The notes under the pieces are model-generated. The model was given only the letters and a program-made list of their open reading frames with translations. It searched no databases and was not told the origin of the DNA. A DNA stretch of 64,000 nucleotides. It comes from UMGS1908 sp045655005 (GTDB taxonomy: Bacteria; Bacillota; Clostridia; Christensenellales; UBA1242). Positions 8,272 to 16,611 of the stretch are shown one piece after another. The stretch lies in contig JAZOOJ010000006.1 in the NCBI GenBank assembly GCA_045655005.1, positions 1 to 64,000 of the forward strand, read 5' to 3'. The position numbers and the translations under genes were made by a program. Positions within the stretch are counted from its first letter, which is position 1, and every line of letters begins with the position of its first letter.

Positions 8272-9585
8272 ATGGACAACATAACAATTCCTCATTGTTC
8301 CTTTTGTGGTAGAAGCAAGGTTGATGTAAAAAACCTTGTTTCAAGCCCAGATGGAGTTACTTACATATGTGATGAATGTGTCAAGGAATGTCAAAACTTA
8401 ATATTAGAAAAGATTAAGATACAAGCGGAAACCGAAGAAAAAATCGAAGGGAATTCTCCAAGTTTGTTAAAACCAATGGAGATAAAAGCAGAACTTGATA
8501 AATATATCGTTGGTCAAGATGATGCAAAGGAAGTATTGTCGGTTGCTGTTTATAATCACTATAAAAGAGTAAGGTATAATACTTCAAATGCAAAACAAGG
8601 CAAAGAAGATTTAGATCTTGAAAAAAGTAATATTTTAATTTTGGGACCAACAGGCTCAGGGAAAACATTATTTGCGAAGACTTTAGCTAAAATTTTGCAA
8701 GTACCTTTTGCAACGGCTGATGCTACTTGCTTAACAGAAGCGGGATATGTTGGTGAAGATGTTGAAAATATCTTACTTAAACTTGTACAAAATGCAAATT
8801 ATGATATTAAGGCTGCAGAACGAGGCATTATATACATAGATGAGATTGATAAAATTGCAAGAAAAAGTGAAAATGTTTCAATAACTCGAGATGTGTCTGG
8901 TGAGGGTGTACAACAAGCTCTTTTAAAAATTATTGAAGGAACAGTGGCAAATGTTCCACCACATGGAGGAAGAAAGCATCCAAATCAAGACTTTATTCAA
9001 ATAAACACTTCAAATATTTTATTTATTTGTGGTGGTGCGTTTGTTGGTCTTGAAAAAATTATAGAAAAAAGAAAAGATAATTCAGGTCTTGGCTTTGGTG
9101 GTAATTTACAAACAAATAAAGAAGTTGAAGTGTCTGAAGCTTTAAAAGATTGTGAACCACACGACTTGATTAAGTTTGGCTTAATTCCAGAGTTCGTTGG
9201 ACGTATACCAATTACAGTAAGCCTAGAAGCATTAACCGAAGAAGCTTTGGTGAAGATTTTAACCGAGCCAAAGAATGCATTGATTAAGCAGTACATTGAA
9301 ATGTTTAGAATGGACAATGTAACGCTTGAATTTAAACAGAATGCAATTGAGTATTTTGCCAAAAAGGCTATTAAGTTACATACAGGAGCAAGAGGTCTTA
9401 GAAATATCTTAGAAGACACAATGATACCATTGATGTATAAAGCTCCAAGTGAAAAAAGCCTAGATAAAATTGTAATTAAAGAAGAAGGTTCAGAAATAGT
9501 TAGCGAACTCATAAACAAAGAACTTGAACCAGAATTATCTTTGGGTGAAAGAATTGATGAGAATAACAAATGTAAAGTTTCTTAA
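8272..9585 (+). CDS. clpX: ATP-dependent Clp protease ATP-binding subunit ClpX
   Basis: ClpX is the AAA+ unfoldase that recognises tagged substrates and translocates them into ClpP. It carries the N-terminal C4 zinc-binding domain (CSFCGRS and CDECVKEC), Walker A GPTGSGKT, pore loop GYVGED, Walker B IIYIDEID and the C-terminal small domain GARGLRNILE. I start it at ATG 8272 because TTGGAGAA lies just upstream; an in-frame TTG at 8260 would add four residues. Its end overlaps the engB start by 29 nt. The lon gene often found next is absent. Confidence 0.96.
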   Translation: MDNITIPHCSFCGRSKVDVKNLVSSPDGVTYICDECVKECQNLILEKIKIQAETEEKIEGNSPSLLKPMEIKAELDKYIVGQDDAKEVLSVAVYNHYKRVRYNTSNAKQGKEDLDLEKSNILILGPTGSGKTLFAKTLAKILQVPFATADATCLTEAGYVGEDVENILLKLVQNANYDIKAAERGIIYIDEIDKIARKSENVSITRDVSGEGVQQALLKIIEGTVANVPPHGGRKHPNQDFIQINTSNILFICGGAFVGLEKIIEKRKDNSGLGFGGNLQTNKEVEVSEALKDCEPHDLIKFGLIPEFVGRIPITVSLEALTEEALVKILTEPKNALIKQYIEMFRMDNVTLEFKQNAIEYFAKKAIKLHTGARGLRNILEDTMIPLMYKAPSEKSLDKIVIKEEGSEIVSELINKELEPELSLGERIDENNKCKVS

Positions 9586-10138
9586 AAGTGCGACAGCAAA
9601 AGATACTTCTTTTGGATTAAAAGAAATTGCTATGGTTGGAAGAAGTAATGTCGGGAAAAGTAGTTTGATAAATTATCTAACAAACACAAAAACGGCGAAG
9701 ACTTCAAGTGCTCCGGGAAGAACAAGACTAATTAATTATTTTTCAATTAATAATGATGAGTTTTTACTTGTTGACTTGCCAGGATACGGTTATGCAGAAG
9801 CCTCAGGGAAAGAAAAATCAACTTGGGGAAATATGATAGAAGGATATATCTCTGGAAATGAAAATCTGAAAAATATTTTATTTTTGGTAGATATTCGTCA
9901 TAAGCCAAGCAAAGATGATATGCAGATGCTTGGGTTTATGAATTTTTATGCAATTCCTTACACAATAGTCGCAACCAAAAGCGACAAATTGTCAAAATCA
10001 CAAATAGGGGTTCATAAGCAAATGCTTGCGAAGGAATTGCATGTAGGTGTTGACAATATTTATGTTGTATCTGCATTGAATAAAACTGGCAGAGATGAAC
10101 TTCTTGCCAGAGTATCACAATTTATTACGGAAGAATAA
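9557..10138 (+). CDS. engB: Ribosome biogenesis GTPase EngB (YsxC)
   Basis: This essential GTPase acts late in 50S subunit assembly. Visible motifs are G1 GRSNVGKS, G3 DLPGYG and G4 TKSDK. I choose ATG 9557 inside the end of clpX, because the protein then begins MRITNVKFLKSA like known EngB; longer in-frame starts would add an 11-residue piece that does not look like the family. The 29-nt overlap with clpX implies translational coupling. Length 193 aa is normal. Confidence 0.94.
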   Translation: MRITNVKFLKSATAKDTSFGLKEIAMVGRSNVGKSSLINYLTNTKTAKTSSAPGRTRLINYFSINNDEFLLVDLPGYGYAEASGKEKSTWGNMIEGYISGNENLKNILFLVDIRHKPSKDDMQMLGFMNFYAIPYTIVATKSDKLSKSQIGVHKQMLAKELHVGVDNIYVVSALNKTGRDELLARVSQFITEE

Positions 10139-10139
10139 T

Positions 10140-10841
10140 ATGAAAGTTTTTGCATTGTCCGATTTACACCTTTCTTTTGAAAGCGATAAGCCAATGGATG
10201 TTTTTGGTGAAAATTGGGAAGATTATGAAAACAGAATAATAAAAAATTGGAACAGCATTGTGGGTTTAGATGACCTAGTAATTATTGCTGGCGATATCAG
10301 TTGGGCTATAAAAATTGAAGATACAAAATACGATTTTGATTATATAGATAAGTTAAATGGTAGAAAAGTCATTGTTAGGGGTAATCACGATTATTGGTGG
10401 AAAGCAATTGGCGTCGTTCGAGATTGGGTACCGATATCAATATGTGCAATTCAAAACGATGCAATTGATTATGGTGATGTGATAATTTGCGGGAGTCGTG
10501 GGTGGCTTATTCACGAACGTGAAAAACAGCCGTCAGCAGAAGACTTAAAAATGATTAACCGAGAATTAATTCGCATAGAAATGTCTTTACAAAAGGCGAT
10601 TAAGTTAAAAGGTGATTCCGACAAAGAGATTATATGTGTTTTACACTACCCACCATTTAATAGTTATTTAGATGAAAGTGAGTTTACAAAACTAATTGAA
10701 AAATACAATGTTAAAAAAGTTGTCTTCGGTCATTTACATGGAAAAAATAAGTATCCTAACGGAATAATTGAAATAAACGGAGTAAATTATTATCTTTCAT
10801 CTTGTGATAGGGTTAATTTTACGCCAATAGAAATAAAATAA
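10140..10841 (+). CDS. Calcineurin-like metallophosphoesterase
   Basis: A cytoplasmic phosphoesterase with the dinuclear metal-site motifs SDLHLS, GDISWA, GNHDYWW, a His in CVLHYPPF and GHLHG. The substrate is not predictable. ATG 10140 begins 2 nt after the engB stop and follows GGAAG (10129-10133); an upstream in-frame start at 10095 would overlap engB and add residues unlike the family. It ends the tig-clp-engB transcript, as no promoter is visible upstream. Confidence 0.88.
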   Translation: MKVFALSDLHLSFESDKPMDVFGENWEDYENRIIKNWNSIVGLDDLVIIAGDISWAIKIEDTKYDFDYIDKLNGRKVIVRGNHDYWWKAIGVVRDWVPISICAIQNDAIDYGDVIICGSRGWLIHEREKQPSAEDLKMINRELIRIEMSLQKAIKLKGDSDKEIICVLHYPPFNSYLDESEFTKLIEKYNVKKVVFGHLHGKNKYPNGIIEINGVNYYLSSCDRVNFTPIEIK

Positions 10842-10892
10842 ATAGAAAAATCTTACTTTCAGTTTTTCAACAAATGAAATAATTATAAAGAG

Positions 10893-10920
10893 TTGACTTT
10901 TAAAAATAATATGTTATAAT
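10893..10920 (+). promoter_or_regulatory. Promoter of the MATE exporter leader
   Basis: TTGACT (10893-10898), 16 nt, then TATAAT (10915-10920), preceded by TGT as an extended -10. Confidence 0.85.
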
Positions 10921-10944
10921 GAAATATATAAAAAGGAGAGACCT

Positions 10945-10974
10945 ATGGTGCAAACAGAATTAAGAACTAAATAG
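10945..10974 (+). CDS. Nine-codon leader peptide upstream of the MATE exporter
   Basis: ATG at 10945 follows AAAAGGAGAG by about 6 nt and encodes MVQTELRTK then TAG. The nine-residue length and the opening MVxT plus an acidic residue recall the cat-86 leader peptide MVKTD... (from memory), which stalls ribosomes in the presence of chloramphenicol. It is followed by competing hairpins and a terminator. A role as a drug-sensing stall peptide is an inference. Confidence 0.6.
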   Translation: MVQTELRTK

Positions 10975-10975
10975 A

Positions 10976-11110
10976 CACATAAAACTATTCGGCTGGTTTT
11001 ATGTGCGTCATACATATAAAACTAGTGAGTTTTATCTATTTTGTGATCAATTTTGTAATTACACATTTTTATATATGATAAAGTTCACTTCGTTTTGGGT
11101 GAGCTTTTTT
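10976..11110 (+). promoter_or_regulatory. Candidate attenuator between leader ORF and MATE gene
   Basis: Four segments can pair in exclusive ways. Segment 1 CACATAAAAC (10976-10985) pairs fully with segment 2 GTTTTATGTG (10996-11005). Segment 2 can pair instead with segment 3 ATAAAAC (11016-11022), and segment 3 with segment 4 GTTTTAT (11029-11035). An intrinsic terminator follows: AAAGTTCAC (11080-11088) with GTGAGCTTT (11099-11107) and a T run. Segment 1 starts 2 nt after the leader stop, so a stalled ribosome would mask it. Together with the promoter and leader ORF this accounts for the 348-nt gap without a full gene. Confidence 0.6.
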
Positions 11111-11189
11111 CTTTTGTTTTAAGATGAAAGTTGCTATACTTTATATGTAATATTGCCGAATAATATTATATATTTTAAGGAGGACAAAA

Positions 11190-12518
11190 ATGGCAACACG
11201 TTTATCAGACCATTTTACATATAAAAAATTACTTAAAGCTGCTATCCTTCCCATTTTAATGATGATATGTATTTCAACTTATGGCACCATTGATGGATTG
11301 TTTATTTCAAACTTTGTAGGAGATACAGCTTTTGCAGGACTTAATTTGATTGGACCTGCAACAATGATTATAGGAGCTATTGGCTTTATGTTTGGAGCTG
11401 GTGGTTCAGCATTAGTATCAATGAAATTAGGAGAAGGCAAAAAAGAAGAAGCTAACAAAATCTTTTCTGGAATTGTTTTCTTTGTTATGATTATAGGCAT
11501 TATTATTTCAGTTGTTTGTTATTTTCTAATGGAAGAAATAGCATTACTATTAGGAGCAACACCTGAAATTTTACCTTACGCAGTGACTTATGGCAAAATC
11601 TTTATGATTGGTGAAGTTGCTTTTATGATACAAAACCTTTTCCAAACATTTTGTTCAGTAGCAGAAAAATCTTGGTTAGGATTTGTTCTTTCAGTTATTG
11701 CTGGTGTTTTAAACATAGGATTAGATGCTTTGTTTATTCTTGTATTTAAATGGGGGCTTGCGGGAGCTGCAATAGCAACAATTATTGGACAAGCAACAAG
11801 TGCAATTATAGCAATCATATATTTTTCAAGAAAAAACAGCAGTTTATTAAAATTAACAAAACCAACATTTAAGGTTAAAGATATTTTGAAAGCAATGACT
11901 AATGGTTCAAGTGAATTTTTAAGCAACATAGCAACCGCTGTTGTAGGAATTGCTTTTAATATGCAATTACTAAAATTTGCAGGAGAAAGTGGCATTGTTT
12001 CTTACGGAGTTTTAATGCACGTAGGATTTGTATTTAATGCTATCTTTATTGGCTACTCAATTGGAACAGCACCAATCGTTGGTTATCATTATGGATCAAA
12101 GAATAATGATGAAATTAAAAACATATTAAAGAAAAGCATAGTTACCAACATTTTAACAGGAATATCAATGACACTATTATCATTAGCATTAGCAATTCCA
12201 CTAGCAAAATTGTTCGTAGGATATAGTGATAGCTTGGTTGAATTAACTACAAATGCTATGAGAATATATGCTTTCTCATTCATATTGTATGGATTAAATA
12301 CTTTCACATCATCATTCTTTACAGCATTAAATAATGGTTTAATTTCAGCAATTTCATCAATTTGCAGAACATTATTATTTCAAACATTAACTGTATTGAT
12401 ATTACCATTAGTATTTGGATTAAATGGTATTTGGTTTGCCATTTTAGTAGCAGAGATATTAGCTATTGGATTAAATTTAGCGTTGTTATTAACAAATAAT
12501 AAGAAATATAAATATTAA
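11190..12518 (+). CDS. MATE family multidrug efflux transporter
   Basis: This protein is an integral membrane antiporter of the multi-antimicrobial extrusion family, with about 12 hydrophobic helices in 442 aa in two similar halves. The opening residues (KKLLKAAILPILMMICISTYG, shortened here to its start KKLLKAAILP), followed by ISNFVGDTAFAGLNLI, are typical. It probably expels cationic drugs or toxic metabolites; the substrate is not predictable. A strong AAGGAGG precedes the ATG. It is the first full gene behind an attenuator-like leader and heads a small accessory block, suggesting inducible resistance. Confidence 0.93.
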   Translation: MATRLSDHFTYKKLLKAAILPILMMICISTYGTIDGLFISNFVGDTAFAGLNLIGPATMIIGAIGFMFGAGGSALVSMKLGEGKKEEANKIFSGIVFFVMIIGIIISVVCYFLMEEIALLLGATPEILPYAVTYGKIFMIGEVAFMIQNLFQTFCSVAEKSWLGFVLSVIAGVLNIGLDALFILVFKWGLAGAAIATIIGQATSAIIAIIYFSRKNSSLLKLTKPTFKVKDILKAMTNGSSEFLSNIATAVVGIAFNMQLLKFAGESGIVSYGVLMHVGFVFNAIFIGYSIGTAPIVGYHYGSKNNDEIKNILKKSIVTNILTGISMTLLSLALAIPLAKLFVGYSDSLVELTTNAMRIYAFSFILYGLNTFTSSFFTALNNGLISAISSICRTLLFQTLTVLILPLVFGLNGIWFAILVAEILAIGLNLALLLTNNKKYKY

Positions 12519-12591
12519 AAAATTTTCAGTAGGTATGAAATGGGAATTGGAGTTTATTAATAAATTTAAATATTATATAGGAGGTAGAATT

Positions 12592-13080
12592 ATGACAAAA
12601 ATTATAGCTATATGTGGTAAAATTTGCTCAGGCAAATCTTACTATGCTCAAGAGTTAAAGATAAGAGAAAAGGCAGTTATTTTATCTTGTGATGAACTAA
12701 CAGATGTTTTATTTGATAACAATTTGGGAGATAAACACGATGATATGTCTAAGCGAATATGGAAATATTTGCTTAAAAAGGCTGAAGAAATAATAAAAAT
12801 CAACACTAATGTAATTTTAGATTGGGGATTTTGGTCAAAAAATGATAGAAATTATATTAATGATTTTTTCAATTCAAAAAACATTATTATTGAATGGCAC
12901 TACATAAATATTGATGATAAATCTTGGCAAAAGAATATTGATGAAAGAAATCAAAGAGTTTTATCTGGGAATGGCGGTAGTGATTATTATCTAGACGTTG
13001 GTCTTATGAAAAAATTGTTGTCAAAATGGGAAGAGCCAAGCAAAGAAGAAATTGATATATGGTTTGATTTTAAAAGATAA
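12592..13080 (+). CDS. P-loop kinase-like protein
   Basis: A 163-aa protein with Walker A GKICSGKS near the N-terminus and a conserved VILDWGFWSKNDR segment, as in small ATP-dependent kinases that act on small molecules (zeta-toxin/chloramphenicol-phosphotransferase-like folds). I choose ATG 12592 because ATAGGAGG lies just before it; the longer ORF from 12535 adds 19 residues without family resemblance. It lies between a MATE exporter and an acetyltransferase, a context that suggests a modifying enzyme for a drug or metabolite, but the substrate is unknown. Confidence 0.75.
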   Translation: MTKIIAICGKICSGKSYYAQELKIREKAVILSCDELTDVLFDNNLGDKHDDMSKRIWKYLLKKAEEIIKINTNVILDWGFWSKNDRNYINDFFNSKNIIIEWHYINIDDKSWQKNIDERNQRVLSGNGGSDYYLDVGLMKKLLSKWEEPSKEEIDIWFDFKR

Positions 13081-13129
13081 TAAATGAATCAATCACATAT
13101 AATCAATTAAAAATAGATTGGGGAGTGTT

Positions 13130-13612
13130 ATGGAAAATTTTGAAATAATAACAGTAACAAATAAAAACAGGCAAGATGTTAATCAGTTTCTTTTAGATAA
13201 TTGGTATTCAACTGATATTATAATAAGAGGTGAAGTTGTTGACGGAACTAATGTAGAGGGCTTTATCGTTTATGATAAAAGTAGAATAGTAGGTTTAATT
13301 ACATATATCGTTTATAACGATGTTTGCGAAATTGTAACATTAAATAGTTTAGAAGAAAACAAAGGTATTGGAACTGCTTTGTGTAATAAATTAAAAGAAG
13401 TCGCAATTGATAATAATTGTAGATTAATGAGATTAATTACTACAAATGACAATTTAAAAGCTTTTGGTTTTTATCAAAGGAGAGGCTTTGTATTAACAAA
13501 ATTATACCCAAATGCAATGGAACAAGTAAGAAAAATAAAAGATATTCCCCTTATTGGAGAAAATAATATTCCATTAAGAGATGAGCTGGAGTTGGAATTT
13601 GCGTTGAAATAG
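13130..13612 (+). CDS. GNAT family N-acetyltransferase
   Basis: A single-domain GCN5-related acetyltransferase of 160 aa. The acetyl-CoA binding region is seen as EENKGIGTALCNKLKE, followed by the usual NDNLKAFGFYQRRGF. I choose ATG 13130 after GGGGAG; an in-frame TTG at 13118 is the alternative. It is the last gene of the accessory block with the exporter and kinase-like protein. The substrate cannot be inferred. Confidence 0.85.
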   Translation: MENFEIITVTNKNRQDVNQFLLDNWYSTDIIIRGEVVDGTNVEGFIVYDKSRIVGLITYIVYNDVCEIVTLNSLEENKGIGTALCNKLKEVAIDNNCRLMRLITTNDNLKAFGFYQRRGFVLTKLYPNAMEQVRKIKDIPLIGENNIPLRDELELEFALK

Positions 13613-13658
13613 TAAGGCTTTGTTTTTATTGAAAGTTTTAAGTCGACTATATTTTAAT

Positions 13659-13686
13659 TTGATTAATACATTAAATATGATATAAT
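13659..13686 (+). promoter_or_regulatory. Promoter of rsmD
   Basis: TTGATT (13659-13664), 16 nt, TATAAT (13681-13686), with TGA before the -10 (extended -10). Confidence 0.65.
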
Positions 13687-13715
13687 TAATAAAGAATCTT
13701 AAAGGAGATAACTTA

Positions 13716-14267
13716 ATGCAAGTCATAAGTGGGAAGTACAGAGCAAGAAAACTAACAAGTCCAGATTCTGCAAGGCCAACTTTGCAAAGAATAAAAATTT
13801 CTACATTTAGTTTAATACAAGAATTTGTAAAAGAAGATATTGAGGTACTTGATCTATTTGCTGGAAGTGGTGCTCTTGGCATCGAGTGTTTAAGCCGTGG
13901 AGCAAAGTATGTTGATTTTGTTGAGTTGGATAAAAAGGCTTGTGAATGTATAAAGAAAAATATGAGAGATATTGATTCTTCTCTTTATTCTATTATGAAT
14001 ACAGATTACAAAGATGCGTTAAATAAGTTGTCAAAAAACCAGAGAAAGTATGATATAATATTTATTGATCCACCATATGAAAATGGTTTTTATATTCCAG
14101 CGGTTGAAATTATAGAAAGGTATAATTTAGTAAAAAATGATGGAATAGTAGTTGTCGAAAGCTTAAAAAATAAGCCAATGGATTTTAAATTAGAAGATTT
14201 TAAGATTTATAAATCAAGAGATTATGGTATTACAAATATAACAATATTAAAAAGGGTTGAAGAATAA
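13716..14267 (+). CDS. rsmD: 16S rRNA (guanine-N2)-methyltransferase RsmD
   Basis: RsmD methylates a guanine (G966 in E. coli numbering) in 16S rRNA using S-adenosylmethionine. The N-terminus MQVISGKYRARKL, the SAM-binding motif DLFAGSGALGIECLSRGA and the catalytic motif IDPPYENG are all present, and 183 aa is typical. AAAGGAG lies before the ATG. It is the first gene of a cluster that matches the ylb region of Bacillus, but coaD, which usually follows, is missing. Its stop overlaps the next start by one base. Confidence 0.95.
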   Translation: MQVISGKYRARKLTSPDSARPTLQRIKISTFSLIQEFVKEDIEVLDLFAGSGALGIECLSRGAKYVDFVELDKKACECIKKNMRDIDSSLYSIMNTDYKDALNKLSKNQRKYDIIFIDPPYENGFYIPAVEIIERYNLVKNDGIVVVESLKNKPMDFKLEDFKIYKSRDYGITNITILKRVEE

Positions 14268-14728
14268 TGGATATTTATGATAAAATTTCTGCACTTGAAA
14301 GAGAACTTTCATGTGCAACAAGTTTGGTTTTTAGCAAAAAAAGTGCGGTAGATGTGTCAAAGTGTGAATCTCTTTTACAGGATATAAAAAGAGCGTTGCC
14401 TGCGTCAATTCAAGAGGCATCATATATAATCTCTCAAAAAGATGCTATTGTTTCTAGCGCTGTTGCGCAAGCTGAGTTAATCGAAAAAGAGGCGTGTGCA
14501 AAGGTAAAAGAAATGTTAGATGAATCAAACATTGTATCAAAGAGTAAAGAGATAGCAGACAAATCATTGAGAGATACCGAAATAAAATGTTCTGCAATGG
14601 TAGAAAATGCACAACAAAAGATTGATTTAATGCTAAAAAACATTGAAGAATATTTAATGGATAGTTTAAGAATTATACGAAATAACAGAGAAGATTTGGC
14701 TGGTGAGATTCTAAAAAGGAAGTCTTAG
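14267..14728 (+). CDS. Coiled-coil protein of unknown function, downstream of rsmD
   Basis: A 153-aa, charged, mostly alpha-helical protein. The middle (about residues 60-135) is rich in Ala, Glu, Lys and Ser, suggesting a coiled coil, with a resemblance to the helical stalk of V/F-type ATPase E or b subunits. Similar small proteins lie near rsmD and coaD in clostridia (from memory). The start overlaps the rsmD stop as TAATG, and its 3' end overlaps ylbJ on the other strand by 4 nt. Function unknown. Confidence 0.75.
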   Translation: MDIYDKISALERELSCATSLVFSKKSAVDVSKCESLLQDIKRALPASIQEASYIISQKDAIVSSAVAQAELIEKEACAKVKEMLDESNIVSKSKEIADKSLRDTEIKCSAMVENAQQKIDLMLKNIEEYLMDSLRIIRNNREDLAGEILKRKS

Positions 14729-15759
14729 AATATGATAAATGAAACACCGTAGGCAACTAGGCCACTTAAAATTGTTTGTAAGCACTTTATCTTTAAAAGG
14801 TAAAGTGCTTTAATTTTACATTCATTTAAAAAGGTGAGGGTCTGAATAAAAATTGAAAGACCACCAAAAGATATTAGACAGGTAGAAAACACGAGCTTTA
14901 ATTTATTATCACTTGAAGACGCAAGTTCTGCTAGACCTCTTGTCATTTCCACAAATCCACTGGATATCCCTTTTGCAAAAGAATTGTCAATATTTATCAT
15001 ATTAAAAACTTTTTCTAAATTATTTGAAATAAATCCTAAAATTTTTAAGTCGTATGCCATATCAATAAACATATAAAAGATGGAAACATAAATAGCAACG
15101 GTAAGAATAGAAGTAATGGTTGAGGTAGTTGATTGAGTCAATAAGTTCTCGCATTTTTCACTTTTAAATCTGTCGCTATATTCATTAACTTTAGGAGATC
15201 TTATTGATAGAATGAGCCCAGCTAAAATACAACCTACTATATGACAGATAAAAATTGCGACTCCAAGTTTAACAGAGTTAAATAAGGCTCCGCCGACTGA
15301 GCCTATAACAAAAATTGGCCCACTTGTTGAACAAATTGTAATCATTTTTTTTGCATCGACTTTGCTTATAATATTAGATTTTTCAAGTTCTCCAATAATT
15401 TTTGCCCCAACAGGATATCCACATAAAATACTCATTATTAGGGCATAACTAGTAACAGGCGGAACTTTAAATATCTTACAGATTGGTTTCCTAAAAAAGT
15501 TTATCATTTTATCAAGCGTGCCAAGTCCAAATATAATTTTACTGACAAAAAAGAATGGTAAGAGCGATGGCATGACCGAATTGTAAAATAAGCTGGTACC
15601 AGAAAGAATACTGTCTATGTATTTAGTTGGATTTACAATAAGCAAAACAATAGCAACAAGTAAAAGTATTCCAACGATGTTTGTTGTTAGATTGGCTAAA
15701 GTTCTTATTTTTTTGTTGCTAGAAACATCATTTAGTGGTATATTAATTGTAGAAGTCAT
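14725..15759 (-). CDS. ylbJ: Sporulation integral membrane protein YlbJ
   Basis: A polytopic membrane protein of the nucleoside-recognition (Gate) domain group, needed for spore cortex formation in Bacillus (family knowledge). It has about eight hydrophobic segments in 344 aa; typical segments include SVMPSLLPFFFVSKI, SILCGYPVGAKIIGEL and ICSTSGPIFVIGSVGGALF. It lies between rsmD and a patatin gene, as ylbJ does between coaD and ylbK in Bacillus, but here on the opposite strand. It is convergent with the coiled-coil gene and divergent from the patatin gene, so its promoter must lie in the start of that gene. Confidence 0.88.
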   Translation of the reverse strand: MTSTINIPLNDVSSNKKIRTLANLTTNIVGILLLVAIVLLIVNPTKYIDSILSGTSLFYNSVMPSLLPFFFVSKIIFGLGTLDKMINFFRKPICKIFKVPPVTSYALIMSILCGYPVGAKIIGELEKSNIISKVDAKKMITICSTSGPIFVIGSVGGALFNSVKLGVAIFICHIVGCILAGLILSIRSPKVNEYSDRFKSEKCENLLTQSTTSTITSILTVAIYVSIFYMFIDMAYDLKILGFISNNLEKVFNMINIDNSFAKGISSGFVEMTRGLAELASSSDNKLKLVFSTCLISFGGLSIFIQTLTFLNECKIKALYLLKIKCLQTILSGLVAYGVSFIIF

Positions 15760-15791
15760 AATATAATCTTATGAAAGGAGAATCGGAAGTT

Positions 15792-16598
15792 ATGAATAAT
15801 GAACGCCCAAAGATTGCGTTTGCGTTGGGTTCTGGTGGGGCGAAAGGTTTTGCACACATCGGTGTGTTGAGAGCTTTTGAAGAGTTGGGAATAAAACCGG
15901 ATTTGGTTGTTGGTTCGTCAATGGGGGCAATAGTAGGAGCCTGCTATTGTTTAGGTGTTGATGTTGATACAATGGAACAAAGAGCGAGAGATCTGTCAAC
16001 TACTAAGATTTTAGATATTAAATTACCTAATAATTATGGTTTTGTTAAAGGTGACAAGGCCGAAAAGGTGATTAGAGAGTTTTTGCAAGTAGGTGAAGAA
16101 GACTCGGTGTCTTTTGAAGATTGTAAAATTCCGTTTGCTTGTGTCGCTGCGAATTTAAGCGTGCCAAATATTGTTGATTTGACAAATGGAGATTTATTAA
16201 AGTCTATCAGGGCAAGTTTTTCAATAAATGGAGTGTTTCAGGCGGTTGAAATTAATGGTAAAAAACTTACAGATGGTGGCATTTTATGCCGTGTTCCTGT
16301 TGATCTTGCAAGGAAACTGGGGGCTGATATTGTAATTGCGATTGATTGCACAGGAAAGACAATGCCTGAAGATATTGAAAGTAATAGTTATATGGATACA
16401 ATTGCAAGGATTTTTACCGTAATGGATTATGAAATCAGCAAGCACGAAATACGAAGATCAGATTTTTTAGTTACTATGCATCAGCCAAATGTTAGCAGTA
16501 TAAGAATTAAAAATGTGAAAGAAAGTATTGAAATAGGGTACGGGGCGGTAATGGATAACGCAAACGAATTAAAAAGAATAATACAAACATGGGAATAA
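15792..16598 (+). CDS. Patatin-like phospholipase (YlbK/RssA family)
   Basis: A patatin-fold serine hydrolase with the glycine-rich oxyanion loop GSGGAKGFAH, nucleophile motif GSSMG and the DGG catalytic Asp motif (TDGGILCRVP). It uses a Ser-Asp dyad and probably acts on phospholipids or acyl esters. I choose ATG 15792, which follows AAAGGAG (15774-15780) at about 11 nt; the longer ORF starts at 15771, before that site. It stands divergently next to ylbJ, matching the ylbJ-ylbK neighbourhood of Bacillus. Confidence 0.9.
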   Translation: MNNERPKIAFALGSGGAKGFAHIGVLRAFEELGIKPDLVVGSSMGAIVGACYCLGVDVDTMEQRARDLSTTKILDIKLPNNYGFVKGDKAEKVIREFLQVGEEDSVSFEDCKIPFACVAANLSVPNIVDLTNGDLLKSIRASFSINGVFQAVEINGKKLTDGGILCRVPVDLARKLGADIVIAIDCTGKTMPEDIESNSYMDTIARIFTVMDYEISKHEIRRSDFLVTMHQPNVSSIRIKNVKESIEIGYGAVMDNANELKRIIQTWE

Positions 16599-16611
16599 AA
16601 AGGAGAGTACT

